Shown here: in pieces, positions 12,100 through 22,516 of the stretch
Layout: every line of letters begins with the position of its first letter
Numbering within the stretch: position 1 is the first letter of the stretch
Assembly: GCF_027580225.2 (NCBI RefSeq)
Contig: NC_073343.2
Coordinates: forward strand, 4,249,001 to 4,313,000
Length of the DNA stretch: 64,000 nucleotides
Direction: 5' to 3'
Source: Misgurnus anguillicaudatus
Taxonomy: Eukaryota; Chordata; Actinopteri; Cypriniformes; Cobitidae
Program-made: the position numbers and the translations under genes
Notes under the pieces: model-generated
Database searches by the model: none
What the model saw: only the letters and a program-made list of their open reading frames with translations
Told to the model about the DNA's origin: nothing

Positions 12100-12780
12100 G
12101 GCAGATATTAATCGTCCTTTATTCCCTGGGGCCATGAGCGGAAAGGGGAAGAGACGGCAGGGTTACCGAGTTGTCTTTGCGGCATGGAAGACCTCAATGC
12201 AAAGGAGTTGGTAAACTGGCATACACAAGATGCATTTTTTCTTTATTTATACCATTAACCTATTCATGCCAGTCTGGAAGTTCACTTCATCAATGGCCTA
12301 CTTTAGCCTTGCCCACATTTATTAAACCTAATAAATGATTGGCTGATTGAAGCAAAATGGTGTAATACGCTTGGCGTGCCATGACTTTATCCCATGGTGC
12401 TGCTCTTTTTAGCCTATTTACCAATGCGACGTAGGGGGCTTCAGAATATACATCTGGACTGATGATTTTAATCAGTGCCAGGTCTGTGCTTTGAAATTGT
12501 AATCAGATGCTTTGCTTGGCTATGCCAGACGCATTTAATGTATCAGCCCCATGCCAGGTCCGTTCTTAACCTTGAACGGCTCCTGTAATTTCAGTATGCC
12601 AATCAATTATCCTGTAGCACATGTATGGTACTCTTCCAGCAGAATAAAAGAAGTTGCAGTGCTGCATATGGAAGTCATGACAACTTAATCTGGGTTTGTA
12701 GCATCTCATATGGGGTTTAAATAACCTGATTGATCAGGGTGGGGGACATCCAAGCCCCTGCTAAAGGGCAGAAAGAAACC
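12100..12780. promoter_or_regulatory. Candidate conserved non-coding (enhancer-like) segment
   Basis: About 680 bp of complex, repeat-free sequence without a coding frame, containing AATAAATGATTGGCTGATTG, TGATTTTAATCAG, TGCCAATCAATTATCC and CCTGATTGATCAGG, that is, dense Pbx/Meis/homeodomain-like sites including small palindromes. Repeat-free islands like this between transposon clusters are often conserved enhancers. This is inference; no alignment was available. Confidence 0.3.
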
Positions 12781-13293
12781 ACAGCTTTGAGATCAAGCTA
12801 TTTTATTGAAGAGCCAATAAGTGGCAGTTGTTATTAACCATCATACTCCATAGTCATGGAAAGACATGGTTTGGGTATGTAAGTAATACTTTTTTTTTTT
12901 TTAATAAAAACATGTAAAGAACATTCTGTGAAAATATAATCTTAAAATCTTTAATATCGACTAGTGACGAGTAAGGGTATGTCAAAGATTGAAATTAATG
13001 TGAAATCGAGTGAAATCACACTTCCCAATTGCAAGCAATAGTCATCATTCCACCATCTAGGTAACTACAGACCCAATAAAGTCTGACTATGAGTGACTCC
13101 TTTCTAGCCAAGATAAACATGAATTTGGTTACATGTCGTTTTTTCCAAAATAACTTGTGAGATGTATGATATTTAACCAAGTAAAGTCAACGGTGATTAG
13201 GTGTTTGGTTTCATTTAGTTATTTTATTTTATTTTATTTTATTAATTTTGGGGCTATGGTTAGACCTCTATTACCTTTTAAATGATAATTAAG
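12781..13293. other. Intergenic DNA with a T run and an (ATTTT)n tract
   Basis: A T run lies near 12889-12901 and about 4.6 units of ATTTT at 13219-13243. Nothing else is recognised. Confidence 0.4.
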
Positions 13294-14744
13294 ATTGATT
13301 AGGAATTTCACAATTCAATTCGATTTCGATTCTTGAGGATTCGGTTCGGTTCGATTCAATATTGGTTTATTTGCTTCGATATCAATTCAGTTATAAGTAA
13401 ATACACAAGTAATTAAGTACCTGAGTATATTTTTACAGTGTTTTCCCGATGGGCAACCTTCCGATCTCTCTGATGAAGCCAATATGGAAGTGACTTAAAC
13501 TGCAATTCATCGACTGGCCGCTAGAGGCATGCTCCAAAAGAGAGTCAATTCCCATAGACATCCATGTTAAAAAAGCCCAACTTTACAGTAGAAAATAATG
13601 TTTACAGCCTGGTACAAAAAGTGTTCTTGGTCTGTAAGCTAATTTTGTCCTTCGTGACAACTGAGGGGGGTGAATTTTTTTATCTCATCCATTTAATTTG
13701 TATTAAGCCTTAAACTTCTGCATAATTAAGGGCGTGGCCACTTGAGTGAGGGGTGAACGGGCACTGCTGTCACTAGAATCGAGCTAGGTGGGCGTGGTTA
13801 AGCAACCAGCCACCTCAGCTTCACCCATGTCCCGCCTCTTTACACATTTTCAGTTTTCCACGAGTGATTCGCGGTGACAAGCTTCAAAAATGATCTTCAC
13901 AAACCAATAGGTGACGTAACGGACACTACATCCATATTTTTTACAGTCTATGTGTTTCCCACAAGATTTTGAGAGACTGTGGCGGTGATGACATCACACG
14001 CCGATTAGCATATATGTGACGTCATTGCGTCGTGTTTTACTCTTTAATCTGTTACATTATACTGCATTTTAACACAACTGAATGCTATAATTTTTATTAT
14101 CTTGTCTGTTGTCTATAAAATAGTGACTAAACACATCCCAGTAACTCCTTGTTTAATCCAATCAGCTCTTTCTTTAACTGGGGCTAAAAACGGGACATCG
14201 TCTTTTGCTCTTCTCATCAGTGTTGTTGCTTGCACACAGACTCACAATAAGAGAACGGGTATGTGTGAGAAACACTACTGCTAACCTTTCGTTAAGTTAT
14301 GATGAACTCGATCATCCGTCTTCTCTGTCAGTAACATCTGTGACTGTTGACGTTTACGCGAAAAAGAAAGTACATGGAGGGACGCAGAGTTAAAATACTT
14401 TTCACTGTATTTAATGTGCGAGAGGCGCGCTGCACGCAAAATGAGAGAGGGGAGGGGGCACGTGCTGTTGAGGCACGTAACATGAGAGAGGGGGGGGGGC
14501 GCGCTGAGCGCTCGCTAAAATGAATTAAGCCGTTTTAAATAGTAAAATAAAAATGTAAATGGGATTCAATTTGTTTTGGTAAAGCGCGTCTTGTACAATG
14601 CTGAACGCTCTCACTAGAGTGTTGCCCACAGCGCCGCCACTGGCCGGTGGGCTTAATCGATCCATAGGATTAGATAAATCGATATTGAATTGAGAAACAA
14701 ATAATTGCAATTCATTGATGAATCAATATTTTTACCCAGCCCTA
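13294..14744. mobile_element. Degenerate hAT-like element with CCCAGCCCTA right end
   Basis: The right end (14690-14744) reads ATTCATTGATGAATCAATAT then CCCAGCCCTA, which reversed is TAGGGCTGGG, a typical fish hAT terminus. The left side (13294-13400) carries the matching CAATTCAATTCGATTTCGAT interior but lacks a clean GGGCTGGG end. No target duplication was found. Short frames at 14102-14393 show no transposase motif. Confidence 0.5.
13440..13960. repeat. Dispersed repeat inserted in the 13.3-14.7 kb element (unclassified)
   Basis: The stretch with GACTGGCCGCTAGAGGCATG, ACAGCCTGGTACAAAAAGTG and a closing TTTTTTACAGTCTATG looks like a widespread fish repeat that I recognise by sequence but cannot name. 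It separates the left and right halves of the hAT-like element. Boundaries are approximate. Confidence 0.4.
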
Positions 14745-14884
14745 CTATTAGTTGTCTTTTAAATGCAAAATTGCTTGCTGGGTTTGAAATGTGTTATTTT
14801 AAATGAGACTTTAGCCATTCAGATCTGTTCTCCCATCATTTCCTGTTCTCTCTCGTGTTCCTAGTTATGGATATTAAAGTGTGA

Positions 14885-14954
14885 GTTCCCTGGGGTTCGA
14901 ACCCATGGCCTTTGCCCTGCGAGCAGAACACAGTACCAATTGAGCCACATGAAC
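14885..14954 (-). tRNA. tRNA-like sequence (degenerate, probably tRNA-derived repeat)
   Basis: Read on the minus strand this 70-nt segment has a box-A-like TGGCTCAATTGGT and a perfect box B GGTTCGAACCC in a TTCGAAC loop closed by four of five T-stem pairs. Only the outer four acceptor pairs (GTTC/GAAC) form cleanly and the anticodon stem is poor. It resembles the tRNA-Ala-like repeats common in fish rather than a working tRNA gene, and no A-tail or SINE body follows. Confidence 0.45.
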
Positions 14955-15329
14955 AACCAAATAACCCAACACATAAGTGCACCGTGGTTTAAAAGTGAGC
15001 AAACTAATCCACTAAACACTGCTTTAGATATAAGCGAGTGCTACTTTGTGAGAAAGATTACTCACAAACCTTGATGATACCAAAGTACTACCCAACTGTG
15101 TCACTTTGACACATCAGCGCATTCCACTGCTTTTCAGTTAAATACTCTCATAACGTAGGAGATTGCACACACATTTCACAATTGACATGCCTCCACCATG
15201 GGCAAGACGTATCTTAACGCGAACGAAAATGTGTATCGAAAACGCCGTCTCGTTTTGGCACAAGAATCGTTGCCCTTGACATCCATGCAGCTCTCCTTAC
15301 CTGACTTAAAAATGAAAGAGGAAACATTT

Positions 15330-15830
15330 TTATTTTGAATTACTAATTATTTTGCAGGTTTTATGGCTTTATTTTGGCTGTCACAGTCGGTGGGGAGAGA
15401 GGGATTAGGGTCCTCAGGGGGGAAAAGGAAGAAGATGAGAAGCAGGGAGAGGGAGAACAGCTAATTTTTGATCCAAGGGGTGCTTTGCAGGCCAGAGGGT
15501 GACAGCTGCACTGTCTTTAGCCCGGATTTGAATTTGAATTCTATCTAACGATGCAGCGACGCGCGGACTTGGCAGGGCAGTCTGGTAATCTTCTTGACAC
15601 AAATGCCTGGGCTTTTCTTGTGTGCCCTCACAGAGATTTGAGTAATTAAAGTTAAATTGAAGGAATAAAAAATATCCTTCTTGTACTGAGGCTGTCTCGC
15701 TAATGCCAAGTGTGAATAGTCAGGGTTGTCCTTAGAACTATAATCCCAAATGCTATTTCTCCTGTAACAGGGAAGTGGCATATTTTTTGGAAGCTCCAAA
15801 AGGCGGTGATAAGGTAAGAGCGCAGAGCTT
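15330..15830. promoter_or_regulatory. Candidate conserved non-coding segment
   Basis: Complex, repeat-free DNA containing ATTACTAATTATTTTGC, TGACAGCTG and GAGTAATTAAAGTTAAATTG homeodomain/Meis-like sites. Open frames on the minus strand (15414-15602, 15545-15799) overlap each other and show no domain. Inference only. Confidence 0.25.
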
Positions 15831-16406
15831 TCATCTTACAGACATCTTTTGGGGAGTTGAAAAAGCAAGAAGAAAAATGAAGGCTGAAAATGTGAACGGT
15901 CTGTGAATATTGTTCAAATGTAGTGGAACTGTGTAGAAAAGATTTAAACTCTTACCAAAAAACATCAACTATAGGGATGGAGTTTAAAAGGTCCAGTTTT
16001 TCCTGTGTTTTTGAAGCTATAAGTTTATGGTACACAATATAACATGTGTTCATGTTTCGTGTGTAAATAAACGCTGTATTTTTCACACAATTTACTTATC
16101 TTTATACCACTGTTTTCACTGTCCTAAAAACAGTCTTCCTTTTTCTATGAAGTCCCTCCTTCAGAAATACGTAATGAGTTCTGATTATATAGTTTGTTCA
16201 GTGTGTTGTGATTTGACCAGTAGTTTAGCTTAGCCAGAGCCGTTTGAGCTTAGCTGCCGACTGACGTATTCCTGTGGGCGGAGTTTAGTCAAACACTCTT
16301 GCTTTGACGTCATTCAACCGGGAATTAGAGGGCTGTAGTCCAAACCGGACGTTTGCTGTAGGCTTTGAAAGAGAAATTCTATTAAAGAAAATATATTGCT
16401 TGGCAT

Positions 16407-17371
16407 TAGTGTTGTAGTCAAGACCACTTAAACCGAGACCAAGTCATGACCAAGACCAAGACAGGCCGAGACCGAGACAAGACCAAGACTTTAAAGGGTC
16501 GAGACCAAGTCAAGACTAAGACCAAAGCCATTTCTCAATGTCCTTGGCAGGACTAGTCCTTTCAAGTCACTTCCTTCAGAGGCTAGGCGAGGCTCCTCTT
16601 AAGCATTCAGAGAACACGTTAAATGGAACAGGCTATCAAGTGCACGTCATTGCGTCATTGCGTGATTGAAAGGTGTGCTTTCGGTGCTGCGCGCATAGGA
16701 TTGTGGGTGATTTCAGCGCGTGAAGATCGTGAAGGATACACATATGCATCTTTTTCTGTATATGGGATATTTCTCGAACGAAGGACTCAGTCCTTGGCTG
16801 AAATTTCGAGGATCCTCGACATTGGAACAGTCCTTCGACAGACGTCGATGACGTAGCATCCTCAAAAATTCTTGCTTCCGAAGATCCTTCCTTGACATTG
16901 AGAAACGGCTCAAGATAGGCTGAGACCAAGTCAAGACCAAGACCAGTGCAAGTCACTGCATTAAAACACTTATGATAAAATGTGGAATATGCATATGATT
17001 AGGCACATCTTGTCTGTATGTGCGTGCGTGCGTGCGTGTGTGTATGCCATCAAAGAAGTTGATAAAATAATCAAAGGCATTGCAGATATGTGGGAATTTA
17101 TCTTTGTCTATAAGCAAATAAAAGTGAACAAACACTAAAGAGCTGAAAACAACTTAACCATTTATTCTGAACTGTCTTTCCATGGCTTGTTTATTAACAT
17201 AAAATTAATAAAAAAAAATTTTGGGGGATGTGCCATCAGTTCTTGACCGGTCTTGAAATAAAATTCAGAGTCCTCTTTGTCTGAGACCGAGAGTAAAAAT
17301 GTGGCAGATACCAAGACGAGACCAAGACCTTTAAAAAGTGGTCTTGAGATCGGCCTCGATCTACAACACTA
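16407..17371. mobile_element. Non-autonomous hAT with TAGTGTTGTAG ends (nest A, middle level)
   Basis: Terminal inverted repeats TAGTGTTGTAG / CTACAACACTA are bounded by a perfect 8-bp target duplication CTTGGCAT (16399-16406 and 17372-17379), diagnostic of hAT insertion. The subterminal regions are built from degenerate tandem GAGACCAAGTCAAGACCAA units. It is interrupted by the 16527-16909 element. No transposase frame remains. Confidence 0.9.
16527..16909. mobile_element. Short inverted-repeat element (TTTCTCAATGTC ends; nest A, inner level)
   Basis: AGCCATTTCTCAATGTC at the left is mirrored by GACATTGAGAAACGGCT at the right, dividing the GAGACCAAG-rich subterminal region of the surrounding hAT. 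The overlapping frames on both strands within it (77-106 codons) are shadows of the palindrome. The target duplication is not clear. Confidence 0.7.
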
Positions 17372-17484
17372 CTTGGCATTGAATTTTGAGCTTTATAATT
17401 TTGCAGGTACAGTAATATTTATGCACTAACAGCCACATTACACACTAACTACAGTTTGAAAAATTGGAAAAACGGGACCTTTAA

Positions 17485-17723
17485 TGTTCACTTAAACATC
17501 AATATACATGTATAGCTTAAAATTATTATTTACATTAAGATCCTTTTATGTCTGATTTATGTGTATCATACGGTATGTTGACATATGAAAAGCTCAGATG
17601 CAAAACCTGCTAAGAGTGTCTGTATGATTTCTTGTTAATGAGCATTTTAATCAGACTCTTAATGGATTCTGCCTAAAAACAAGTATTTCTAAATGGCCAG
17701 AGGGGGGAATCTGAACTCCTCAT
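17485..17723. other. Short spacer between nests A and B
   Basis: About 240 bp of AT-rich single-copy DNA; no feature recognised. Confidence 0.5.
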
Positions 17724-17961
17724 CAGTAGCGGCCAGTGACTTCTTTTTCGAGGGCGCACAATGCGAAGCTTGTCACAACATGTATGTAGCCCGTCATGTG
17801 TGTGGCTCGTCATTACAAAATATGTGTTTGGTGTGTCATGTAAACTTATGTGCATCACGTGTGATGCCAAAATACGGGTCTACTGCAGATGCTTCGAAGA
17901 GGTCTATGACAAAAGAGACGCTCCCGTCCGCCAGACACTCGCTTAATCTCATGTGTAATCA

Positions 17962-18070
17962 CCCAGACAGCAGACAACTCCGGGCCGGACCCATACCGGA
18001 TTCGTGCCAAAGTCATCAGCTCTGGTGCGGATCCGGTGCAGATCTGGCCCAGAGTCGGCTGCTGTCTGGG
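17962..18070. mobile_element. Small MITE with CCCAGACAGCA ends
   Basis: CCCAGACAGCAGAC at the left and GGCTGCTGTCTGGG at the right form terminal inverted repeats around about 80 bp. It lies inside the left arm of the outer hAT-like element. The ends are related to those of the element at 19412-19695. Confidence 0.6.
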
Positions 18071-18757
18071 CAGAGTTTAGTGTTAAAGGGACACTCCACT
18101 TTTTCACTTTTTTTGAATATAGGCTCATTTTCCAGCTCCCCTAGAGTTAAACATTTGATTTTTACTGTTTTGGAATCCATTCAGCCGATCCCTGGTTCTG
18201 GCCCTTCTAGCACAGCTTAGCACAATCCATTGAATCTGATTAGACCATTAGCATCGCGCTCAAAAATGACTAGAGTTTCAATATTTTTCCTATTTAAAAC
18301 ATGGCTGCAGCAGGTGCAATGACATTACGCAGCGCCCAAAAATAGTCCCCTTGGTAACTTTCAATAGCAGGGGACTATTTTCGGGCACTGTGTAATATCA
18401 CTGCACCTGCTGCAGCCATGTTACGTAGGGGTGGAACAATACATGTATTCGTTTCGAACCGAATCGGTACGGGGGTCACGGTTCGGTGCATGAATTTAAA
18501 CGGAGAATACACGGTATGAAAATAAAAAAAAACTTGCGTGCAAAATAATTGATGTAATGCGGAACTACTGTTAGATCCGCGGGTTCTTTATGGACAGCTA
18601 ATCTGCTGCCCCGCTTTAGCTCTGAAGCTCTGATTGGCACCGATGCAGCCGAGCTCCGCCTATGTATGCGCTCTATCAGAGCCCGTCTACATTCTGGCAC
18701 TCTGCAGTTTTTTGTCAGGTTCACGGTCCAGTGAGTGAAATAGCAGCGACAGCGAGT

Positions 18758-18928
18758 ATGGCAAATGGTGGTGAGGATCCGCCGGCCCCTTTAAGATCGC
18801 AAGTTTGGCAAAACTTCAGTTTTCCAGTCAGTTACAATAGTACAGGCGAGAGAGTCGTGGAAAAGACGAGGACTGTGCGTCGGCGTTGTTCAGCAGTTGT
18901 TAGGTATGTGAGTGGAAATACATCTAAT
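18758..18928 (+). pseudogene. BED zinc-finger N-terminus of a hAT transposase (remnant, copy 1)
   Basis: The frame starts at an ATG in good context (GCGAGTATGG) and runs 57 codons before similarity is lost. It shows the BED pattern: W17-x2-F20-x-F22, a GERVV/T stretch, Cys44 and the NTSN54-57 motif that precedes the histidines of BED fingers. Position 41, where the first Cys of the C-x2-C pair is expected, is Arg (CGT). After NTSN the frame runs into unrelated sequence to a stop at 19025-19027, so the His pair and the RNase H-like catalytic region are missing. It binds no DNA as it stands. The same lesions occur in copy 2, so they predate its spread. Confidence 0.7.
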
Positions 18929-19411
18929 CAGGGCTCTCAAGTCTCACGCATTCACCTTGACAAACACGCATTTCAGTCAGTTCAAATGCCACACTTTGTA
19001 TTTCTCACGCTGAGAAGTAGGAGATAAATTGTCCTGCTATATACAACAACAGGCATACGCAGGGCAGTTCTGTCGAGTTCAGCTGCTTTCAGTTTTTTAA
19101 GTGTGCTAAACTTTACGCAGCGCCATCAGCGTCAGAGTACCGCGAGAAATCTTGCGGAGGAGGCTGATTTCAAATCGCTCTCGCGTTACTCTGACGTCAT
19201 CCACTTGTCGTTTCTTGCAGCGCCTCGTGAAGTCGTACACACCTATTAATTCATCCTACAAGCCTATTTTTTGTTCTTTAGTACATTAATATGAAATAAG
19301 GCCAAAAATGTAATTTAAAAATGTATTTAGGTAACACTTGCAGTGCCGGTCCTAGATGCTGGGAGGCCCTAAGCAAAGCTTTGTGAGGGGCCCTCTGTCA
19401 GTGCATTCAGA

Positions 19412-19695
19412 CCCTGATAGCATAGCACACATACATCTCGGAGACGTCTATTTGATGTCTGCGTTTACATCTGCAAGATGTCTTATTTAAATTGTTTTCT
19501 CATCTGCAATACGTCTGTGAGACGTCTCCTAAAAGATGTCATATAGACATATTGAAGATGTCTGCAAGACGTTTTTGATTTAGAATGTATGTAAAGCAGC
19601 TCTTTTCCTTTATAAGATGTTTTTACACACCAGATGTATTCCAGATCTCCAGATCTTTACCAGACATCTCACAGACGTACCTGTGCTATCTGGGT
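19412..19695. mobile_element. MITE with ATAGCA ends inside hAT-B (nest B level 5)
   Basis: CCCTGATAGCATAGCACA at the left is mirrored by GTGCTATCTGGGT at the right. The interior is a run of degenerate, partly palindromic GACGTCT/AGATGTCT units (GAGACGTCT, AAGATGTCT, CAGACGT). It is related by its ends to the element at 17962-18070. Confidence 0.6.
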
Positions 19696-20110
19696 AAAAC
19701 CCAGTCAATGTTGCTGTTAGTTAGTTGTTAACTAACCACATAGTGTATTATCTTATAGCTGTATAATATTCCCATATGCACATTACTTTGAAACCCTGAC
19801 TGATAAACTTGCTGATTATAACATGAAACATGTATTTGCTGATAAGTTGTTTTGATTTAAAATGTGTTGTGAGAAGCACTAAAAAATTTACCTGATCTAA
19901 ATAAATGTAATGAATCAAATTAAATTACATATAAATACATACTGTTAATACACAGGGGTTAAATTGGGATTTGTTATGTGTGTGGGGGGGGGCTCTGTGG
20001 GGAGGGGTACTTCGAGGGGTAACATGTTTAATACTGATGACACCAAAGCCACTGGTGTGTTTCAATGACATTCTGGACCTCTGATAGGATTTGATAAGTT
20101 TCAGCTTTAA

Positions 20111-20433
20111 AAGAGCATTTCACCCATAGAAACATTAATCTTTATTGAAAGTGTTATATTTGTAGTCGAAATGTAACATAGATTTAGAATTTGGTGCCTA
20201 TTTTTCAGAGAAAAGGGGTGTTTGTAGTCTCATTCCCTCAACAAAGACATTGCACTTCCTTCTTTCAATGATGCAAAATGATGATTTTTACGTCATTGAA
20301 AGAAGGAAGTGCAACACTGAAGTCTGTATTTCTCCTGTCTCAGCGGCAACTGAGGAAATGATGCACGACCATTCAAAAACATGACTGGAGTTCTAACTAT
20401 ACAAAGCTTAATGCAAATGGGTGAAGTGTCCCT
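20111..20433. mobile_element. TTAA-flanked MITE with hairpin core inside hAT-B (nest B level 5)
   Basis: TTAA at 20107-20110 and 20434-20437 flank ends reading AAGAGCATTTCACCCAT / ATGGGTGAAGTGTCCCT. Its centre is a perfect 22-bp stem (20250-20271 with 20293-20314) around a 21-nt loop. It has no coding capacity. Confidence 0.7.
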
Positions 20434-20894
20434 TTAAAGCTGTCACAGAGGTTGACACCAAATATTTTAAAAATAGTGTCTGATTTTAAATATTGCAAAT
20501 CTATGAGTTTGACACCCTATATCCATTTGTTGCACATGTCATTATGCACAACTGATCAAACTTTAAAGGAAGTTAAAATAATCAATCTCCTTGAATAATT
20601 CTAGGCATAAGATGCCCAAAAAGACTCAATTAACAAGATAAGGTACAACACACAGTACTGTATCAGCAACATGTCTTATAAATTAGCCATAGAGATTCCC
20701 TATGCTGGTCAGCAGCTACAATCATATAGTTAGGTTTGATTTGTGTAATCAAAATACATTATTTTATTATCTATACAATGAGTTATATCCAGTGTTATCC
20801 AGTTAACATACTGTAATTAAACGAGTGACATATACTTTAATCCTTTACAAATTTCAAGTCTTCTATTAAGTTTTCTCGACGTGGGCACCATTCT

Positions 20895-20898
<4 letters not shown>

Positions 20899-20944
<46 letters not shown>
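20899..20944. repeat. (TC)23 microsatellite
   Basis: An uninterrupted run of TC dinucleotides inside hAT-B. Confidence 0.97.
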
Positions 20945-20947
<3 letters not shown>

Positions 20948-22516
20948 AAATTATCCTGCACGAGAGCGCGTTCTTGAAGTTCAAAGGAAAAAGCGCGTGT
21001 TTTCGCGGCAATTTCGTCACCCAATTCGCGTCATTTGAATCGCCCCATGCTAGGACGCGTGTCTTTACATTGACTTAATCTGCTCGCGCAAATCCTTTAT
21101 CTTGTTCCCTTGCTTCACGTTTTTCCCCTTTATTCTGCTCCAGACGGATAGCTTTGTCTTTGTTTTAAATCAATGGTGGGCATATAATATGCGCATCGTT
21201 ACCAAATCACTCTTCTTCGTCATGCACGCGGCCGTTTCTAAATTTGAAGGCTGCAACCTCCGGATCATGTCGCATATACGCGCTGCATACGTCATCAAGC
21301 CTGATTTATTTAAGTTAAATAAGCATTTCATTTGCAAGTCATAAGCATAATATAACAATTAACCATTAACTAAGAATAATAGTCAACATTATAATTGTTA
21401 ATATTCTAAAATACGTTTTTATGACGCATAGGCAGCCTACAAATGTGACCTCTGAAGGCTGCAGCCTTCGGATTGAGAAACTGCCTGCATGTTGTCCGAG
21501 TACATATCAGTGATTTAAGAAATCATTAAGTATTTTTAAAAACCCGCACAAATTCGGAAGTTTGCAAATTATTTAAATTATAGCGTCTTGTTTTCATTAA
21601 ACATAATAATAATTTTTCTTTGATATAATGGTTTTAAATAATTCTGAGATCAAGGGGGCCCTCTAGTGGTGCGGGGCCCTATGCAAATTGCGTACTTTGC
21701 GTATAGGAAAGACCGGCACTGAACACTTGTAATACATTTGAACCCCTATTTTTATGAAAGATGAGTACAAGATTACTTAAAGTGGTATATATTTTTGAAA
21801 TACGAGATAGTATGTTAAATGCATTTCAGTTCATATTCATGACATCTCAAAATAACACTGATAAGGACACCTATGTTTTTAAGATTAGCTTAAAAAAAAA
21901 TGCCTTCTTCATTTTTGTTTTGCTTTTTTCCTCCATTGTACCGAAAGTGAATCGAACCGTGAAGCCTGAACCGAGGTACGAACCGAACCGGGACTTCTGT
22001 GTACCGTTCCACCCCTAATGTTACGGCAGCAAAGTCCTTGATTATTACGCCAGAATTAGAGTATAGTTCCTAGCCATATTGGCCTGGAAAATCCCAACTT
22101 TTAATTTTCCGTCGGTCTTAGTACGAGATGTAATTACAGAAGAGTCGAGTTTAAAATATGAAAAATATTGAAACTCTTTAGTCATTTTTGAGCGTGATGC
22201 TAATGGTCTAATCAGATTCAATGGATCATGCTAAGCTATGCTAAAAGTGGAAGCGCCGGACCCGGGGATCAGCTGGGTGGATTCCAAAACAGAAAAAATC
22301 TAATGTTTAACTCTAAGGGAGCTAGAAAATTAGCCTATTTTCAAAAAAAGTGGAGTGTCCCTTTAAGTTAGTGTCTTGTGAGTATCTTGTGAACGTGAGC
22401 GTCTCTTTTATCATAAACCCTTTCGACACCTGTGCAGCAGTCACATGATGCAAGGAACACATATTTTGAATTTGCGCCCTTCGGAAGAGTAATCACCACC
22501 CTCCGCTTCTCTTAAT

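Larger units (their letters stand above)
15988..17480. mobile_element. TTAA-flanked element hosting a hAT (nest A, outer level)
   Basis: TTAA at 15984-15987 and 17481-17484 flank inverted ends with AGGTCC / GGGACCT. The element is interrupted by the hAT at 16407-17371; removing it and one target copy joins GATATATTGCTTGGCAT-type sequence to the TTGAATTTTGAGCTTTATAA continuation. No coding capacity is seen. Confidence 0.75.
19341..21721. mobile_element. Non-autonomous hAT-B, 2.4 kb (nest B level 4)
   Basis: Ends CAGTGCCGGTC / GACCGGCACTG are flanked by an exact 8-bp duplication AACACTTG (19333-19340 and 21722-21729). The empty site is present in hAT-A copy 2 near 31476 as TGTAACACTTGTAATAC, proving insertion. 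Subterminal GGGGCCCTAAGCA-like motifs recur inverted near 21675 (GGGGCCCTATGCA). It contains two MITEs and a (TC)n tract. Short frames at 20881-21344 have no recognisable domain. Confidence 0.93.
18426..22017 (+). mobile_element. hAT-A copy 1, deletion derivative with BED remnant (nest B level 3)
   Basis: Perfect 12-bp ends TAGGGGTGGAAC / GTTCCACCCCTA are flanked by an exact 8-bp duplication ATGTTACG (18418-18425 and 22018-22025). Subterminal GAACCGAATCGGTAC / GTACGAACCGAACC motifs are inverted. Subtracting the 2381-bp insert and its 8-bp duplication leaves 1203 bp, close to the 1198 bp of copy 2 (30572-31769), to which it is nearly identical. It carries a BED zinc-finger exon remnant on the plus strand but no catalytic domain. 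Confidence 0.95.
18087..22362. mobile_element. Palindromic TTAA-flanked MITE, family 1 (copy B; nest B level 2)
   Basis: TTAA at 18083-18086 and 22363-22366 flank AGGGACACTCCACTTTTT and AAAAAGTGGAGTGTCCCT. The MITE's own sequence runs 18087-18425 and 22026-22362 and matches copy A (4294-5030), whose uninterrupted GTTACAGCAGCAAAGTCC shows where the 3.6-kb hAT landed. It is itself inserted between the arms of the 17724-22516 element. Confidence 0.85.
17724..22516. mobile_element. hAT-like element, outermost level of the five-level nest B
   Basis: The left end CAGTAGCGGCCAGTGACTTC leads into TTTCGAGGGCGCAC; the right end reversed reads TTCCGAAGGGCGCAAATT. The arms match further in: AAATATGTGT, then TATGACAAAAGAGACGCTC on the left versus the reverse of GAGCGTCTCTTTTATCATAA on the right. 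The termini resemble CAGTGGCGG hAT ends. The right terminus is degraded and no exact target duplication was found, so the outer limits are approximate. The same end recurs reversed near 39160-39190. Confidence 0.6.

Noticed and set aside
16623..16956. Overlapping 75-106-codon frames on both strands
   Set aside because: They mirror each other across the inverted-repeat element at 16527-16909 and extend into the hAT repeats.
17693..18220. 175-codon plus-strand open frame
   Set aside because: It runs through three different mobile elements (hAT-like arm, small MITE, TTAA MITE), so its codons have unrelated origins.
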